Shown: positions 9,252-19,390, counted from the stretch's first letter. The stretch: 64,000 nt of DNA from JAWKOK01 sp963765875 (GCA_963765875.1 CAVXYK010000015.1:1-64000); one strand, 5' to 3'. Program-made: numbers and translations. Notes: generated by a model not told the origin, from the letters alone.

Positions 9252-10921
9252 CTACTGCTCCAGATAAACATTGGTGAAGATGTTCTGGCCCAGGGGCAGT
9301 TGGAAGAAGTCCTTGACCTCTGTGCGCAGCGCCACCGGATAGGGCGTTTCGTACAGGAAGATAATCGGGGCGTTCTCGACGTAGATCTCCTGAATACGGT
9401 CATACTGTTCGGCTCGTTTGACGTCGTCCAGTTCCTTCTGGCTATCGGCAAAGAGTTGTTCCAGTTCATCGTTCTGGAATCCGGTATGCAGTGACTCGAC
9501 GACATCGTAGATGGCGAAGTAGGAGGTGATCTGGCTGGGATCGTTGATGTCATTGGTCCAGGCCGCCGTGCGCATCTGGAAGTCATTCTCTCGATAGCGA
9601 GCGGTACGGGTGGCGGAATCCACTTGCTCGATATTGAGCGTGACGCCAACGTCAGCCCACATCTGCTGGATGGCAGTGAGCAGGGCGGCATCATCTGCGT
9701 TGCCGGAGATGGCCAGCGAGGAGACCTCAAAACCATCAGCGAAGCCGGCCTCGGCCAGGAGTTCCTTGGCCTTGTCCGGATCGTACGAATACATCTCCTG
9801 GGGTGAGTAGAGGGGCGTGGTGGAGGCCATATAGGATTCCGTCGCTTGCCTGTACCGAAGGTCACCAGTTGGATCAGGGCTTCTTTGTCCATGGCGTAGT
9901 TGAGCGCTTGACGCACACGCACGTCGGACATCGGGTTGGCCGTTCCGTCCAGGAACTCGGGACGATTGTTCATCAGGATGTCATTGACCTTGGTCGACGG
10001 GAAGAGCTCCATGTTGACGTTGGCATCGGCCTCCAGTTCACCCACACGACTCAGGGGGATGAACTCGGCGGCGTCGAGTTCGCCGGCCTGGAGTTTCAGG
10101 ATACGGGTGGCGTCTTCGGGGACGATCTCGAAGCGCACACTATCCAGGTAGGGCAACTGCACGCCGTCGGCGTCGGTCTGCCAGTAGTAGGGATTGCGTT
10201 CCATCACCATGTGAGAACCGCGCACCCATTCTTTGAGCACGAAAGGACCGGACCCGACTGGCTGCTCGGAGAAGGCCTGGGCCTTTTCCTCGTCTGTCTC
10301 ACCGGCGGACGCCTCGAAGAGCGTCTTAGGCATGACGGCGCTGTTGAACATGGCCAACGCGGCCGGGATGGACGGGTCTGGGCGGTTCAGATTGAGGACA
10401 ACCTGGTTGTCGCCGACCGCTTCGACCGAATCGACGGATTCAAGCGAGAAGTTCCAGATGCCGTTCTCCGGGTTGCGCGCCCGGTCCAGGGACCAGACAA
10501 CATCGTCAACCGTGATGTCAGAGCCATCGGCGAACTTGATACCGTCGCGCAGGGTGACAGTGTAGGAAAGGGCGTCCTCGGCGGCTTCGTAGCCCGTCGC
10601 CAACATCGGCTCGATACCCGTGCCGTCCTGGGTGGACTGGAAGAGCGTATCGTAGAGGCTGTTGAGCACCCAGATGTCCAGGTTGGCATCGTTGAGCACC
10701 GGGTCCAGGAAGAGGGAATCGGCATAGCGGCCAAAGACGATGTCGCCGCCGGACTTGCCGGTTTCGGCCTCCGGGGCGGCAGTGGCATCGGCAGCAGGGG
10801 CGGCCTCACCTTCGCTGGGCGCGGCAGCCGGCGCAGCCGGTGCGCTACAGCCACCGATCAGCAGCGCCAGGACCAGGATCAGGCCCAGAATCAAAGCGGG
10901 TCGTTTGTGGATGGGTTTCAT
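9252..10921 (-). CDS. oppA: Peptide ABC transporter substrate-binding lipoprotein, OppA/DppA type (frameshifted)
   Basis: Extracytoplasmic solute-binding protein family 5, about 556 residues over the shift. The N-terminus is a lipoprotein signal with lipobox LIGGC (Cys 25), followed by an Ala/Pro/Glu-rich linker. Family features include DPVLNDANLDIWVLNSLYDTL, KFADGSDITVDDVVWSLDRA and VRQALNYAMDKEALI. A one-base loss in AAGGCG near 9845 moves the C-terminal third (TESYMASTTPLYSPQ, then AKELLAEAGF) to another frame; both parts are well conserved. The ATG at 10921 has a GGAGA site. It would capture peptides or amide compounds for the OppBCDF importer downstream. Confidence 0.9.
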
Positions 10922-11076
10922 GTACAGTCTTCTCCTATTGTAGTAGAACGACAGACGGGATACTTCTGCAACGAGTGAACCAAAATCAAGACAACGTGAC
11001 GGACGAGTGGATCAATCAGTGATCGCCGTTGGGCCTCCTTTCAAATCAGTTATGTTCATGACGTCGTGCGAAACAA

Positions 11077-11135
11077 GTTTGTAGCACGACATTGATGTCG
11101 TAGCCGAGCTACGGCATCAATGTCGTGCTACAAAC
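11077..11135. repeat. 59-bp nested palindrome between the M28 peptidase and oppA
   Basis: Arms 11077-11097 and 11115-11135 are perfectly complementary over 21 bp. The centre 11099-11113 is a second perfect hairpin (CGTAGC/GCTACG). The peptidase stop codon lies inside the right arm. Position suggests a transcript-end or processing hairpin in the minus-strand operon. Confidence 0.8.
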
Positions 11136-12874
11136 CACCATCTCCTCCTAACAGATCGATGGCTTGACGAAGCACAAACGCCACCTGGTTGCAATTGCGT
11201 ACCAGTTGCGTATGCAAGAAGTGAAATTCATCGCTTTGAGGCTCCAGATGGGCCAGGTCACGCGCTCCTTGTAGGCCGGGCAGATGCGGGATTGTCCAGG
11301 CCGGGTCGTGATCAAAGGGGCCGATCTCGGTGTAGGTCAACGGAATCAGCAGACGGGACAGTCCCTTGATCTGCCGGTTGATCGCTTGGATTTCCCCATC
11401 GTTTTGGCTTGCCTCAGCGGAATCGCAGCGATCGGCAAGGCCACGGACGGCCATGGCCAGCCGATCTGCTCGCTCAATGAGGACACTCAAGTCCAGAGCA
11501 TCGCCGGCCACGTTTTGCAGATCGGCCAGCGTCTCCAGGATGTCGGCGACCACCGGCTGGAAGTTCATGGGCAGCAAGGGCACAGTAGCAGAGCCGCCAC
11601 ACAACGCTGACATAGACCTGGGTGTCCAGCGCCAGCACATCCAGATCCACCTTGTCGATGGTGTCTCCACTGGTGTGCCACCACCAGGGCATGCGGCCGC
11701 CAAAGAGTTTGCCCAGCGCCTGGGAGACATAGTCGGTATCGGCCTCGGCATCGAAAGGCACCTGGCTCAGGCTCATGAAGAGTGCAGGGATGCCGACGCC
11801 GTTGAAGCTCATGTCACCGGCCCGGCTCATGCGTCGTGGAGTCGATGGCTGGCCGGTCTGGGTCTCGACAATCTGAGCGCCGAAATCGCCCAGTTCCAGA
11901 TGGGCGGGGAAGTTGCCGTAGTAGGTCGCGCCCCGTGCGCCGGTCGAATCCACGTTCACATGGGCCACGCAATGGTCGTAGAGTTCCTCCCAGTGGTTGT
12001 CAACATACCAGGTGGAGCCGGAGTAGCGCCCATGGCTATGGCCGCTCCAAAAGGCCAGCCGCAGTCCACGATGGAGTTGCTCTTTCTCCTGGGCCAGCAG
12101 CCGCCCCACCTCCATCATGGTGGCATTGGCGCTGCCGTTGTCCATGGCCCCGACTTCCCACGAGTCCAGATGGCCGCTGAAGAGCACAAAGTCTTCGCTC
12201 TGTTGCCCCTTCAACTCGGCGATCAGGATCGGCGTCTGCTGCCAGTCCATGAAGACCTGGGAGGAGAGGCGGACCCGCACTTCGCCGGCCGCCGCCAGAT
12301 CCCGCAGCGTTTGGCCGTCGGCCTGGGTGACGGAGACAGACGGAGTGGAGGGGATACGCTGGGCCGAAGAGGGCGTCGGCGTGCCCCAGATGGTGCTGAC
12401 AATCATGTAGTGACGATGGTCGTCGTTGATGAATATCTGGCCGACCGCGCCGGCCTGCTCTGCCGCATAGACCGCGCCAGGGGTGGCCAGCCCATTGACC
12501 AACACGATCTTACCGGCCACAGACTGAGCTGAATAGTCGGCCGGCGTGCCGAAACCGATATCGACTAACGGGGCGTCCAGCGCCTCGACGCCGCGACTGT
12601 AGGCTGTGCCCAGACATTCGAACTGGATCGTTTCCTGGCCGTCACGGTTAAGCGTCGCCAGGGTTGCCGCCAGCGGATAGCTGATCAGCGCAGGATGCTC
12701 CAACAGGTGGGTGTCCATGCCATAGCCGTCCAGCGTCTGCTGAACATAGGCGAACGCGGCTCGCTCTTCGGCCGTACCCGAATTTCGGGTCCATCCGGCA
12801 ATTGTGCGGTTGGTCTCCCAGAGGGCTTCCCGACTGATTGAATTGAGCAAGCGAGCTTCGTGATCCATAGTCAT
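11128..12874 (-). CDS. M28 family metallopeptidase (frameshifted)
   Basis: About 580 residues over the shift. A PA-type insert is followed by the peptidase core with metal ligands in FSGHLDSWEVGAMDNGSANA. The C-terminal HTSGDTIDKVD supplies the last His. Where typical M28 enzymes have a Gly-Glu-Glu motif, this protein has FWSGHSHGRYSGSTWY, so the usual catalytic Glu is not at its standard place. No signal peptide is seen at the N-terminus. A one-base insertion near 11580 shifts the final helical region. Its ATG overlaps the GntR gene stop (ATGA). It probably removes residues from imported peptides or amides. Aminopeptidase activity is inferred from the family only. Confidence 0.82.
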
Positions 12875-13893
12875 GCAGTACCGTTTCCTGTCTGAACTGC
12901 GAGCAACTGTTGAATGCGTTTGACCGAAGCCGCATTGGGCGTATGTAGAAACTCAATCACGGGGGTCTCGATGTCTACGCTTGATCGAATCTTCTCGATG
13001 GCCCCATTGGAGCCGCTGGAAAAGACGATGGCCTGCGCTTCGGTCACTATCTGATCCAGCCCGGCTTCATCCGATGCCAGCGAGATCACAGGCGGCTGGG
13101 TCAGCGGGCGAACGGCGGAAATGCCCTGGATCATCGTGTTGACAAACTCGGGGAAGAGGGAAACGATGCCGATACGCTGGTCATCGGCAATGGCAGAGAT
13201 GGCTTGACGTGCATCCGTCCGCAACTCCAGACTGAGTCCGATGATGGGCCCTTCCCACCCGATGCCGGCCGCCACCAACGAGTCGCGCAGCTTCTGCACT
13301 TGATGCAGAGGAACGAGCAACGCCTCGGCTTGCTCAAACGACGGCAGATAGACATCAGGACGTTGCTCCAGTTCAGCAAATGTGACCGGCTCGACGACTA
13401 CCCGTTCCTCAGCCAACTGGCGTTCCAGATCATCGGCATAGGCACGTAGCGCATCGGAAAAGAGTCCGACCAATACAAAACAGCGATTTGTGAAGAGACC
13501 ATCCGACTCAGTCAGCAGAGAAAGAAATGCCTGCGAGATCTCAGCCTGGTCGAAGCCATCCGCCTGGGCCTTGGTGACTGCACCCTGCAAAATGCGACGT
13601 AGCTGAAGCGACCGATTGGGGGCCGTGGGCGCATCGGCCACATCGAAGTTTGCCACATACGTGCCCAACCCTGGCCGCATCTCAATCAGCCCCAGTTGCT
13701 TCAACTCCTGGTAGGCCTGGGTGATGGTCATGGGGGCGACGTTGAGCGCCTGGGCCAGATCGCGGATCGACGGCAATTGCATGCCCGACGGCAGACGCCC
13801 CGAGACGATATCGAATTTGGCCTGCCCAACGATTTGAGTATAAAGGGGCACAGCCAGGTCACGGTTGATCTGGATCTTCACAGCGTTCTCCAT
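12871..13893 (-). CDS. GntR-family transcriptional regulator with a periplasmic-binding-like effector domain
   Basis: 340 residues. The N-terminal winged helix (about residues 8-75) shows the GntR pattern: VPLYTQIVGQAKFDIVSGRLPSGMQLPS reading into RDLAQALNVAPMTITQAYQELKQLGLIEMRPGLGTYV. A long alpha/beta domain follows (about 120-330) that resembles a type I periplasmic-binding fold, suitable for sensing a small molecule. It is the first gene of the minus-strand operon and is coupled to the M28 peptidase by an ATGA overlap. The palindrome just upstream is a likely operator, so autoregulation and control of the whole transport/amidase operon is inferred. Repressor or activator mode is not visible. 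Confidence 0.88.
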   Translation of the reverse strand: MENAVKIQINRDLAVPLYTQIVGQAKFDIVSGRLPSGMQLPSIRDLAQALNVAPMTITQAYQELKQLGLIEMRPGLGTYVANFDVADAPTAPNRSLQLRRILQGAVTKAQADGFDQAEISQAFLSLLTESDGLFTNRCFVLVGLFSDALRAYADDLERQLAEERVVVEPVTFAELEQRPDVYLPSFEQAEALLVPLHQVQKLRDSLVAAGIGWEGPIIGLSLELRTDARQAISAIADDQRIGIVSLFPEFVNTMIQGISAVRPLTQPPVISLASDEAGLDQIVTEAQAIVFSSGSNGAIEKIRSSVDIETPVIEFLHTPNAASVKRIQQLLAVQTGNGTA

Positions 13894-13937
13894 GGTGAAG
13901 CGGAATATGCCGGTGTGGAGATATAGCTAAAGCGGAT

Positions 13938-13977
13938 AAAGCCATACTGTTCTAGTGTACTATAACAGTATGGCTTT
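13938..13977. promoter_or_regulatory. Candidate operator palindrome for the GntR regulator
   Basis: AAAGCCATACTGTT (13938-13951) is a perfect inverted match to AACAGTATGGCTTT (13964-13977) with a 12-bp spacer. It begins 44 bp upstream of the GntR start. On the minus strand a TTGACA lies at 14006-14001, 17 bp before a weak TACCCT, so the palindrome would sit just downstream of the promoter, a position that suits repression. Confidence 0.6.
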
Positions 13978-14178
13978 AGGGTAGCGGAATTCGAATGGTC
14001 TGTCAATGAACAAAATGCACAAAGGATCGTGGGGCAGGTTGACGAAGGGAGTAGGTTGGATTGGGAATCCGACCAGCCAAGCTCAGCTTAGCACAGCCAA
14101 GCGGAATGGCATTCCGCCCTAACATGGGCAGCATCCATACATCGAACTCGAAGACGGGAACTTGTTTCTGGATAAACC

Positions 14179-14883
14179 CTAGATCCTGCCCAGCGCCTGC
14201 AACAGCAGGTCGGGGAAGTCAACGGTCATGCCGTCGACGCCGGCATTGATGGCGCGCTGCATGAGCACGGGCGTGCGTACGCCCCATGCGCGCACATTCA
14301 GTCCCAGTTTCTTTCCATTCGCAAACCAGATCCGATGTCAGCGCATCAGCAGGCGGACAGAATTGGATGATGCCGGCGTCGAGAACGCGCTCTACGCCAG
14401 CCGCGCTGATGTCAGATGTGAGAAAACCGACGTCGGCAGCGGCTTCCTCCCGTCGGATCCGTTGGACGGAGGCGAAGTCAAACGAGGTGAAGGTGATGGA
14501 ACCCAATAGGCCAAGCGCTTTGACTCGCCCAAGCACCTCCATCTCGATACCCGGCTGCTTGATCTCCAGGGCGATATGGGTGCGCGAGCCATAGCGCGCC
14601 AGCATTCGTCCAGCAACGGGACTTGAGCACCCCGATATTCTTGGCCGAACCAACTGCCGGCGTCGAGCTCTCGGAGCGCTGACCAGGGCGTTGACGCCAC
14701 CGGACCGTGACCGTCCGTCGTCCGGTCTAGATGCAGATCATGAATCAGCACCAACACGCCGTCACTCGTGGCCTGCACATCAGTCTCGATGGCATCGACG
14801 CCCAGAGCCAACGCCCTATCGAAGCCCGCCCAGGTATTTTCCGGCGCCAATGCCGCCGCGCCGCGGTGTCCGATCACTTGCAT
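14179..14883 (-). CDS. Glycerophosphodiester phosphodiesterase (two frameshifts)
   Basis: About 235 residues over two single-base shifts. The N-terminus has the GDPD catalytic pattern IGHRGAAALAPENTWAGF, then ETDVQATSDGVLVLIHD with the metal-binding Glu/Asp and second catalytic His, and LDRTTDG. After a lost A in GAAATG near 14608 it continues with HIALEIKQPG (the conserved ExK strand). After another shift near 14320 it ends with LNVRAWGVRTPVLMQ and MTVDFPDLLL. Every expected segment is present, so the breaks look like sequence indels. It hydrolyses glycerophosphodiesters to glycerol-3-phosphate plus alcohol. No signal peptide is seen, so it is likely cytoplasmic. Confidence 0.85.
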
Positions 14884-14955
14884 TGTTTGTCCTCAACAGT
14901 CAGGTTTGTTCAATGGCACCGATGATCCTTACGTTACTCGTCGCAGCGTGAATTA

Positions 14956-15038
14956 AGTCGGCAGGCAACAGCGAAAGACGCACTCAGACGCTTAAGCCTA
15001 GCCGCTGAGGCGGCTTTTCTTTGTTAGCAGCCGACTTC
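14956..15038. repeat. Nested inverted repeats before the FAD enzyme stop
   Basis: An inner hairpin GCCGC-TGAG-GCGGC (15001-15014) is followed by TTTTCTTTG on the plus strand. An outer pair AAGTCGGC (14956-14963) and GCCGACTT (15031-15038) encloses it. It resembles a plus-strand terminator although no plus-strand gene precedes it, so it may be a stable repeat element. Confidence 0.5.
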
Positions 15039-15068
15039 AGTCGATGCGTTCAGACGATCTCATGACAC

Positions 15069-16712
15069 CTACGCTGTTGCCTGCCCTCGCTCAATCCGTT
15101 CCTGCAAGTTCTCCGGCCACTCGTCCGGATGTTCTGACGGGAAAATGCGCAGTTCAGGACCATCCATGGTCAGCAGCTCGGACGTTCGGCAGTTGAGGAT
15201 CTTCTTGGCCGCGGCCAATCCCGAGAAGGTCGCTCCGGCCACGCCATGGCTGAGCGTGCTGGCTCCGCACATCAGCAGGCCATCGATCTCAGTCTGGACC
15301 GGAAATGCGCCGGGTCCCACCTGGCTGCGGGTCTTGGCCGTGCCGTAGAGGTTGCCCTTGGTGGCGTTGACGAAGTGTTCATTGGTGACCGGCGTGCCCA
15401 GACTCCAGAAGACCACGTGTTTGGAAATGCCCGGCACGCGCCGCTCCAGCCCCTGAAACATGCGCTCGGCCAGTTCCTCTTTCATCGCCTCATAATTGTC
15501 GGTATGAGCGCCGCTCTTCTCGTCCGCCCATTGCTCGAAGGCTTCGTAGCCGACAAAGGCAAAGGACTCGCACGTGTGGTGTCCGCCGTGCATCTTGGAT
15601 GGATCCTTGAGCGTGGTGACGGTCAGAAACATCATCTCCGGCGGCCCATCCGATGCCAGCAGCTTGGATTCCAAGCCGTCCCGGTAGAGTTGATCGACGT
15701 TTTCGTTGTCGTAGAACCAATAGTTCCCGGAATCCAACCCGGCCTCACGCAGATCCATGTCGACGGCGAAGAAGAGACTCAGACAGGAGCCCGAATAGGT
15801 CATGTTGTCCAGCTTTTTCTGCAAGCGGCCGCTCAACTGATCGCGTCCGATCAGCTTGTCGAAGGTGACGCCCGGGTCGGCGTTGCTTAGCACGTAGGTG
15901 GAACGCACCTCGCTACCGTCCGCCAGTTCGACGCCTACGGCCCGGCCATCCTCGATCAGAATCCGCGACACACTGGTGTTTAGACGAATCTCACCGCCGG
16001 CTCGCTTCAAGGCGCGCACGAACGCACGCGGAATCGCAAAAGCGCCGCCTCGCGGATAGTAGCCGCCATTGAAATAGTGATGGGTGACGCCCGCATGGAC
16101 AAAGGCCGACACGTCCGACGGCGGCAGTCCGTGGTCGCCGGATTGGCCCGAGAGCACGGCTTTCAACACCGGGTCCGAGATGTAGTGGTCGATCAGATCT
16201 TGTCCGGTGCGCGTGCCCCAGCGCACCACCGTCGCCGCTCCGCCGGCAGCCTTGATGGCGCTCCCCACGCCCTTGACTCTGCTGACCTGACGCAGGCCGC
16301 CCATCATATTGGAGAGTGCATCCAGGTAGCCATCGATGCCCTTGGCCTCGTCGGGGAACCGCTGCTTGAGGTAGGCAGCCAGGTTCTCCTTGCCCTTGGG
16401 CAGGTCAAAGCGTTCGTCACCGACAAAAATGTGGTCGAATCCCTCAGGGTTGAGTTCACAGAATTCCAGATCTTCGGAGACGCCCAGCCCTTCATAGATG
16501 CCGCGTAGTCCACCGCCCGGCTGCAAATCACCAATATAGTGGACGCCGGGACTGAATCGATAGCCTTGCAACGTAAACGAGTGGGTCCAGCCGCCGGGCA
16601 CCTCATGTTGCTCGCAGACCAGGACCTGCTTCCCGGCCTGAGCCAGTGCGACGGCCGCGGTCAGCCCGCCGGCCCCGGAGCCGATCACGATTACATCATA
16701 ATCCGTACTCAT
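15069..16712 (-). CDS. FAD-dependent oxidoreductase of the carotenoid isomerase/retinol saturase type
   Basis: 547 residues. The N-terminal dinucleotide motif is VIVIGSGAGGLTAAVALAQAGKQVLVCEQHEVPGG. The following THSFTLQGYRFSPGVHYIGD is typical of the CrtI/CrtISO/RetSat branch of phytoene desaturases. The central substrate domain contains GGYYPRGGAFAIPRA, and the C-terminal FAD-contact segment is GASTLSHGVAGATFSGLAAA. Relatives saturate, desaturate or isomerise polyene chains. No carotenoid synthesis genes lie nearby, so the substrate is open. It stands alone on the minus strand, preceded by repeat elements. The ATG at 16712 has only a weak ribosome site. Confidence 0.85.
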   Translation of the reverse strand: MSTDYDVIVIGSGAGGLTAAVALAQAGKQVLVCEQHEVPGGWTHSFTLQGYRFSPGVHYIGDLQPGGGLRGIYEGLGVSEDLEFCELNPEGFDHIFVGDERFDLPKGKENLAAYLKQRFPDEAKGIDGYLDALSNMMGGLRQVSRVKGVGSAIKAAGGAATVVRWGTRTGQDLIDHYISDPVLKAVLSGQSGDHGLPPSDVSAFVHAGVTHHYFNGGYYPRGGAFAIPRAFVRALKRAGGEIRLNTSVSRILIEDGRAVGVELADGSEVRSTYVLSNADPGVTFDKLIGRDQLSGRLQKKLDNMTYSGSCLSLFFAVDMDLREAGLDSGNYWFYDNENVDQLYRDGLESKLLASDGPPEMMFLTVTTLKDPSKMHGGHHTCESFAFVGYEAFEQWADEKSGAHTDNYEAMKEELAERMFQGLERRVPGISKHVVFWSLGTPVTNEHFVNATKGNLYGTAKTRSQVGPGAFPVQTEIDGLLMCGASTLSHGVAGATFSGLAAAKKILNCRTSELLTMDGPELRIFPSEHPDEWPENLQERIERGQATA

Positions 16713-16744
16713 CAGGTTTTGCCTCTCTGTTCAGCAAAATGCAG

Positions 16745-16876
16745 TGACTCCACTGTAAAAAGGGATTCAGACGCGAATTCACACAGATTCTCACGAATCT
16801 TCGCTCTGGGCGACGAAATAATTCGTGCAAATTCGTGACCACCCGTGTCAAAAAAAGACTTCTTGCAGTAGAGCCA
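16745..16876. repeat. Miniature repeat element, TGACTC-type ends, CACGAAT core
   Basis: The left end TGACTCCACTGTAAAAAGG and the right end CTTCTTGCAGTAGAGCCA are imperfect inverted copies. The core holds GAATTCACACAGATTCTCACGAAT and several ATTCGTG repeats in inverted arrangement. It shares the same ends with elements near 26.6, 33.7, 52.5 and 58.4 kb. Confidence 0.75.
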
Positions 16877-16894
16877 TCTGTGGCAAAAAAAGGG

Positions 16895-17010
16895 CTTGTT
16901 GCAGTGGACTCGATGATTATCCACGAAGAGCACGAAGGAACACGAAGAACCGCCAGCCACTGTGTGATCTCGTGTCTCTTCGTGAATAACTATTTTCTTG
17001 TATTGGCCTA
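16895..17010. repeat. Miniature repeat element, CCACGAAG core
   Basis: This element abuts the previous one. It starts at TTGCAGTGGACTC, has ATCCACGAAGAGCACGAAGG, and ends TATTTTCTTGTATTGGCCTA, the same right end as the elements near 18.4 and 44.2 kb. Together with the adjacent element it fills the 312-bp gap 16713-17024. Confidence 0.65.
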
Positions 17011-17024
17011 TGCTGATGGCCGTC

Positions 17025-18116
17025 CTACGGCATCTTTTCCAGCAGCTTCTCCGACGCGGCAATGATCTGGTCATAGTCCTTCTGTAGCTCGTCAGCAGAG
17101 AGCATGGCCGCCGGGATAAAGGCATCACGACTGATGCGTTCCAGGGATCGGAATGGCTGCCCGGCCTTCCAGGTAGCGTTGGCGAAACGGGCCATCAACT
17201 GCATGTCCTCATCTGACCGGGTGCCGTCGACGATTTCGCTCAAGATGGCCACAGGACTCTCGCCGGTGCGCTCCGTCAATACGCCCAGTCCGGCCTCGAC
17301 GGCATAGAAGCCGGCCAAATTCATGGCGATCTTCTCCTCTACCACACTCTTTTCCTTGACCGCATTCTCGTCTTCCGGCGCAACGAAATCAGGAACCGGT
17401 TCGCCCTGACCCTTGTAGTAGGCGGCATCGAGCCATGTTGCAATCTCCAACGCAAAGTCCGGATCCTGCAGGAGTTGCTTCAGTGTCTCCAATTGAGCTA
17501 CGGCTCCAGCATCGGCTTGGCCCTGCATCTTGTCAAGCAACAGCTCTGAGGCAGCGATGATCTGATCATAGTCCTTGGAGAGCTCTTCTTGTGAGAGCAT
17601 GGCGGCCGGGATAAAGGCGTCGCGTGTGATGCGGTCCAAGGATCGGAATGGTTGACCGGCCTTCCAGGTGGCGTTAGCGAAACGCGCCATCAACAACATG
17701 TCTTCGTCTGCTCGTGTGCCCTCAACGATTTCGCTCAGGATGGCCACCGGGCTCTCGCCGGTGCGCTCGGCCAACACGCCCAATCCAGCCTCGACAGCAT
17801 AGAAGCCGGCCAGATTCATGGCGATCTTTTCTTCGAGCACGCTCTTTTCCTTGACCGCGTCCTCGTCTTCAGGTGCGATGAAGTCGGGGACGGGCTCGCC
17901 CTGCCCCTTGTAATAGGCAGCATCGAGCCAGCTGGCCATTTCCAACGCAAACTCCGGATCCTGCAGCAGCTGCTGCAAGGTGCCAAGCTGCTCTTCCGTT
18001 GAGTTGGACGAGACGGTCATGCCCTCTGGCTCCACGGAGACCGGCTCCAGTTGGAGCGGCGCACAGGCAACCAACACGAGCATGATCACCATTGGAATCA
18101 ATCTTAAAATCTTCAT
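17025..18116 (-). CDS. Lipoprotein built of two near-identical 165-residue units
   Basis: 363 residues from the ATG at 18116, with GGAGG directly upstream. A short hydrophobic signal ends in lipobox LVLVAC (Cys 18), so the protein should be anchored outside the cytoplasmic membrane. Two direct repeats follow, about residues 44-197 and 209-363. Each runs from a TLxQLLQDPxFALE helix through WLDAAYYKGQGEPVPDF and GESPVAILSEIV to DYDQIIAASE. The copies are almost identical in protein, with a repeat period of 495 bp in DNA, so the duplication is recent or kept alike by conversion. I do not recognise the fold. It is predicted all-helical and acidic, with no catalytic motif visible. It stands alone between repeat elements. 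Confidence 0.8.
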   Translation of the reverse strand: MKILRLIPMVIMLVLVACAPLQLEPVSVEPEGMTVSSNSTEEQLGTLQQLLQDPEFALEMASWLDAAYYKGQGEPVPDFIAPEDEDAVKEKSVLEEKIAMNLAGFYAVEAGLGVLAERTGESPVAILSEIVEGTRADEDMLLMARFANATWKAGQPFRSLDRITRDAFIPAAMLSQEELSKDYDQIIAASELLLDKMQGQADAGAVAQLETLKQLLQDPDFALEIATWLDAAYYKGQGEPVPDFVAPEDENAVKEKSVVEEKIAMNLAGFYAVEAGLGVLTERTGESPVAILSEIVDGTRSDEDMQLMARFANATWKAGQPFRSLERISRDAFIPAAMLSADELQKDYDQIIAASEKLLEKMP

Positions 18117-18381
18117 CTTATCTCCTCCGAGATGTGAAACGATCCGAATATTCAAGGCCCTGAATCCCCTACAATATCTGTATCGACCTGCCCTGATCTG
18201 CTGTCGGCTACCTCCTCCTTTTTCACGCAAGGAGCAGACACACTTTCTCTGAACACTTTGATAGAATGAGTTTATATCAAGTCACGCCAAACTGAAACGA
18301 ACGAAAACATTCATGGCGTCATGAAGACACAGTAAATTCCCTTGACATCCCCTGTTGCCTACGCTATCGTGATATCCCATT

Positions 18382-18496
18382 TAGGCGAATCCAAAGAAAT
18401 AATGATCCACGAAGGACACAAAGAAACACGAAGAAGGCTGACATTTGTGGAAATTTGTGACCCTTCGTGGATAAATCTTTTCCTGCATTGGCCTTA
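18382..18496. repeat. Miniature repeat element, CCACGAAG core
   Basis: The left part AGGCGAATCCAAAGAAATAA leads into ATCCACGAAGG. The right part has CCTTCGTGGAT and ends TCCTGCATTGGCCTTA. The inner arms are inverted repeats. The rest of the gap 18231-18661 holds no gene I can support. Confidence 0.7.
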
Positions 18497-18661
18497 ACGA
18501 TACTGGACTGCCGGACTCCACGTCTGTGATTCACCACAGAAATCGGTTCGATCGAACATTCCGAACCCACACGAAGTCTCGGGCAGAAACAAGATCGTAG
18601 ACCAGAACCCTAATCATCTCGGAACGGCAGACTTCTTCCACCAGAGAGGAACAATACTCGA

Positions 18662-19390
18662 ATGTCATTGGGAACAGAACCTTCAACAAAGCTAAGCCCA
18701 GAGGCGCTCAATAAGCTGCGCGCCGTGTCGACAGCAACGCTCACAACACAATTGCTCAAACGGGGTTTCAGGAACACCTTTCTGCAGGGCCTGGGTCCGG
18801 TCGACCCCGGCTCTCGCATGGTTGGTTATGCCTTCACCTTGCGCTTCGTCCCCGCTCGCGAGGATTTCGCCGACACCATGTACGACAATACGCAAAACGT
18901 TCAGCGAATCGCCGTCGAGACCATCGGCAAAGACCAGGTGATGGTCATCGATGCGCGCGGCGACGTCCGGGCCGCCTCGTTTGGCCACATCCTTGGCACG
19001 CGCATCAAAATGCGCGGTGCTGCCGGCCTGGTGACCGACGGCGCGTTGCGCGATACGCCGGCGTTCAAAGAATTGGGCCTGCCGACCTATATTCGTGCGC
19101 CTCACGCCACCATGTCCTTTGTCATTCACCATCCGCTAGAGATGAACGTACCCATCGGCTGCGCAGGCGTGTTGGTGATGCCCGGCGATGTCATGGTCGG
19201 CGACGGCGAAGGTGTGGTCGCCATCCCAGCCCAGGTGGCCGAAGCGGTGGCCGCCGACGCCTATGAACAGGAACGAAGTGAAGAGTTCTTCCAGATGAAG
19301 GTCGCCCAGGGAGCGAGCATCCAGGGCGTCTATCCGCCCAATGAAGAGACCCTGGCCGAATACGCGGCCTGGCGAAGAAAAGAAGGATAG
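18662..19390 (+). CDS. RraA-like / 4-hydroxy-4-methyl-2-oxoglutarate aldolase family protein
   Basis: 242 residues of the RraA fold. The metal and substrate loop is visible as VIDARGDVRAASFGHILGTRIKMRGAAGLVTDGALRDTP, where the family has the Gly-rich loop and the Arg and Asp that bind pyruvate and the divalent metal in HMG aldolases. VGDGEGVVAIP near residue 182 is also typical. Bacterial members are either class II aldolases acting on oxo-acids or the RNase E inhibitor; the intact R-D pair and lack of RNase E context favour an aldolase-like role. It leads the plus-strand trio with L-rhamnose mutarotase and the UroD-like gene. Confidence 0.83.
   Translation: MSLGTEPSTKLSPEALNKLRAVSTATLTTQLLKRGFRNTFLQGLGPVDPGSRMVGYAFTLRFVPAREDFADTMYDNTQNVQRIAVETIGKDQVMVIDARGDVRAASFGHILGTRIKMRGAAGLVTDGALRDTPAFKELGLPTYIRAPHATMSFVIHHPLEMNVPIGCAGVLVMPGDVMVGDGEGVVAIPAQVAEAVAADAYEQERSEEFFQMKVAQGASIQGVYPPNEETLAEYAAWRRKEG

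Noticed and set aside
9803..10978. Open frame of about 390 codons opposite oppA
   Set aside because: It lies fully antisense to a well-identified solute-binding protein and has no motif of its own.
15001..15024. Rho-independent terminator of a plus-strand gene
   Set aside because: The stem plus T-rich tail looks right, but no plus-strand gene precedes it; kept only as a repeat.
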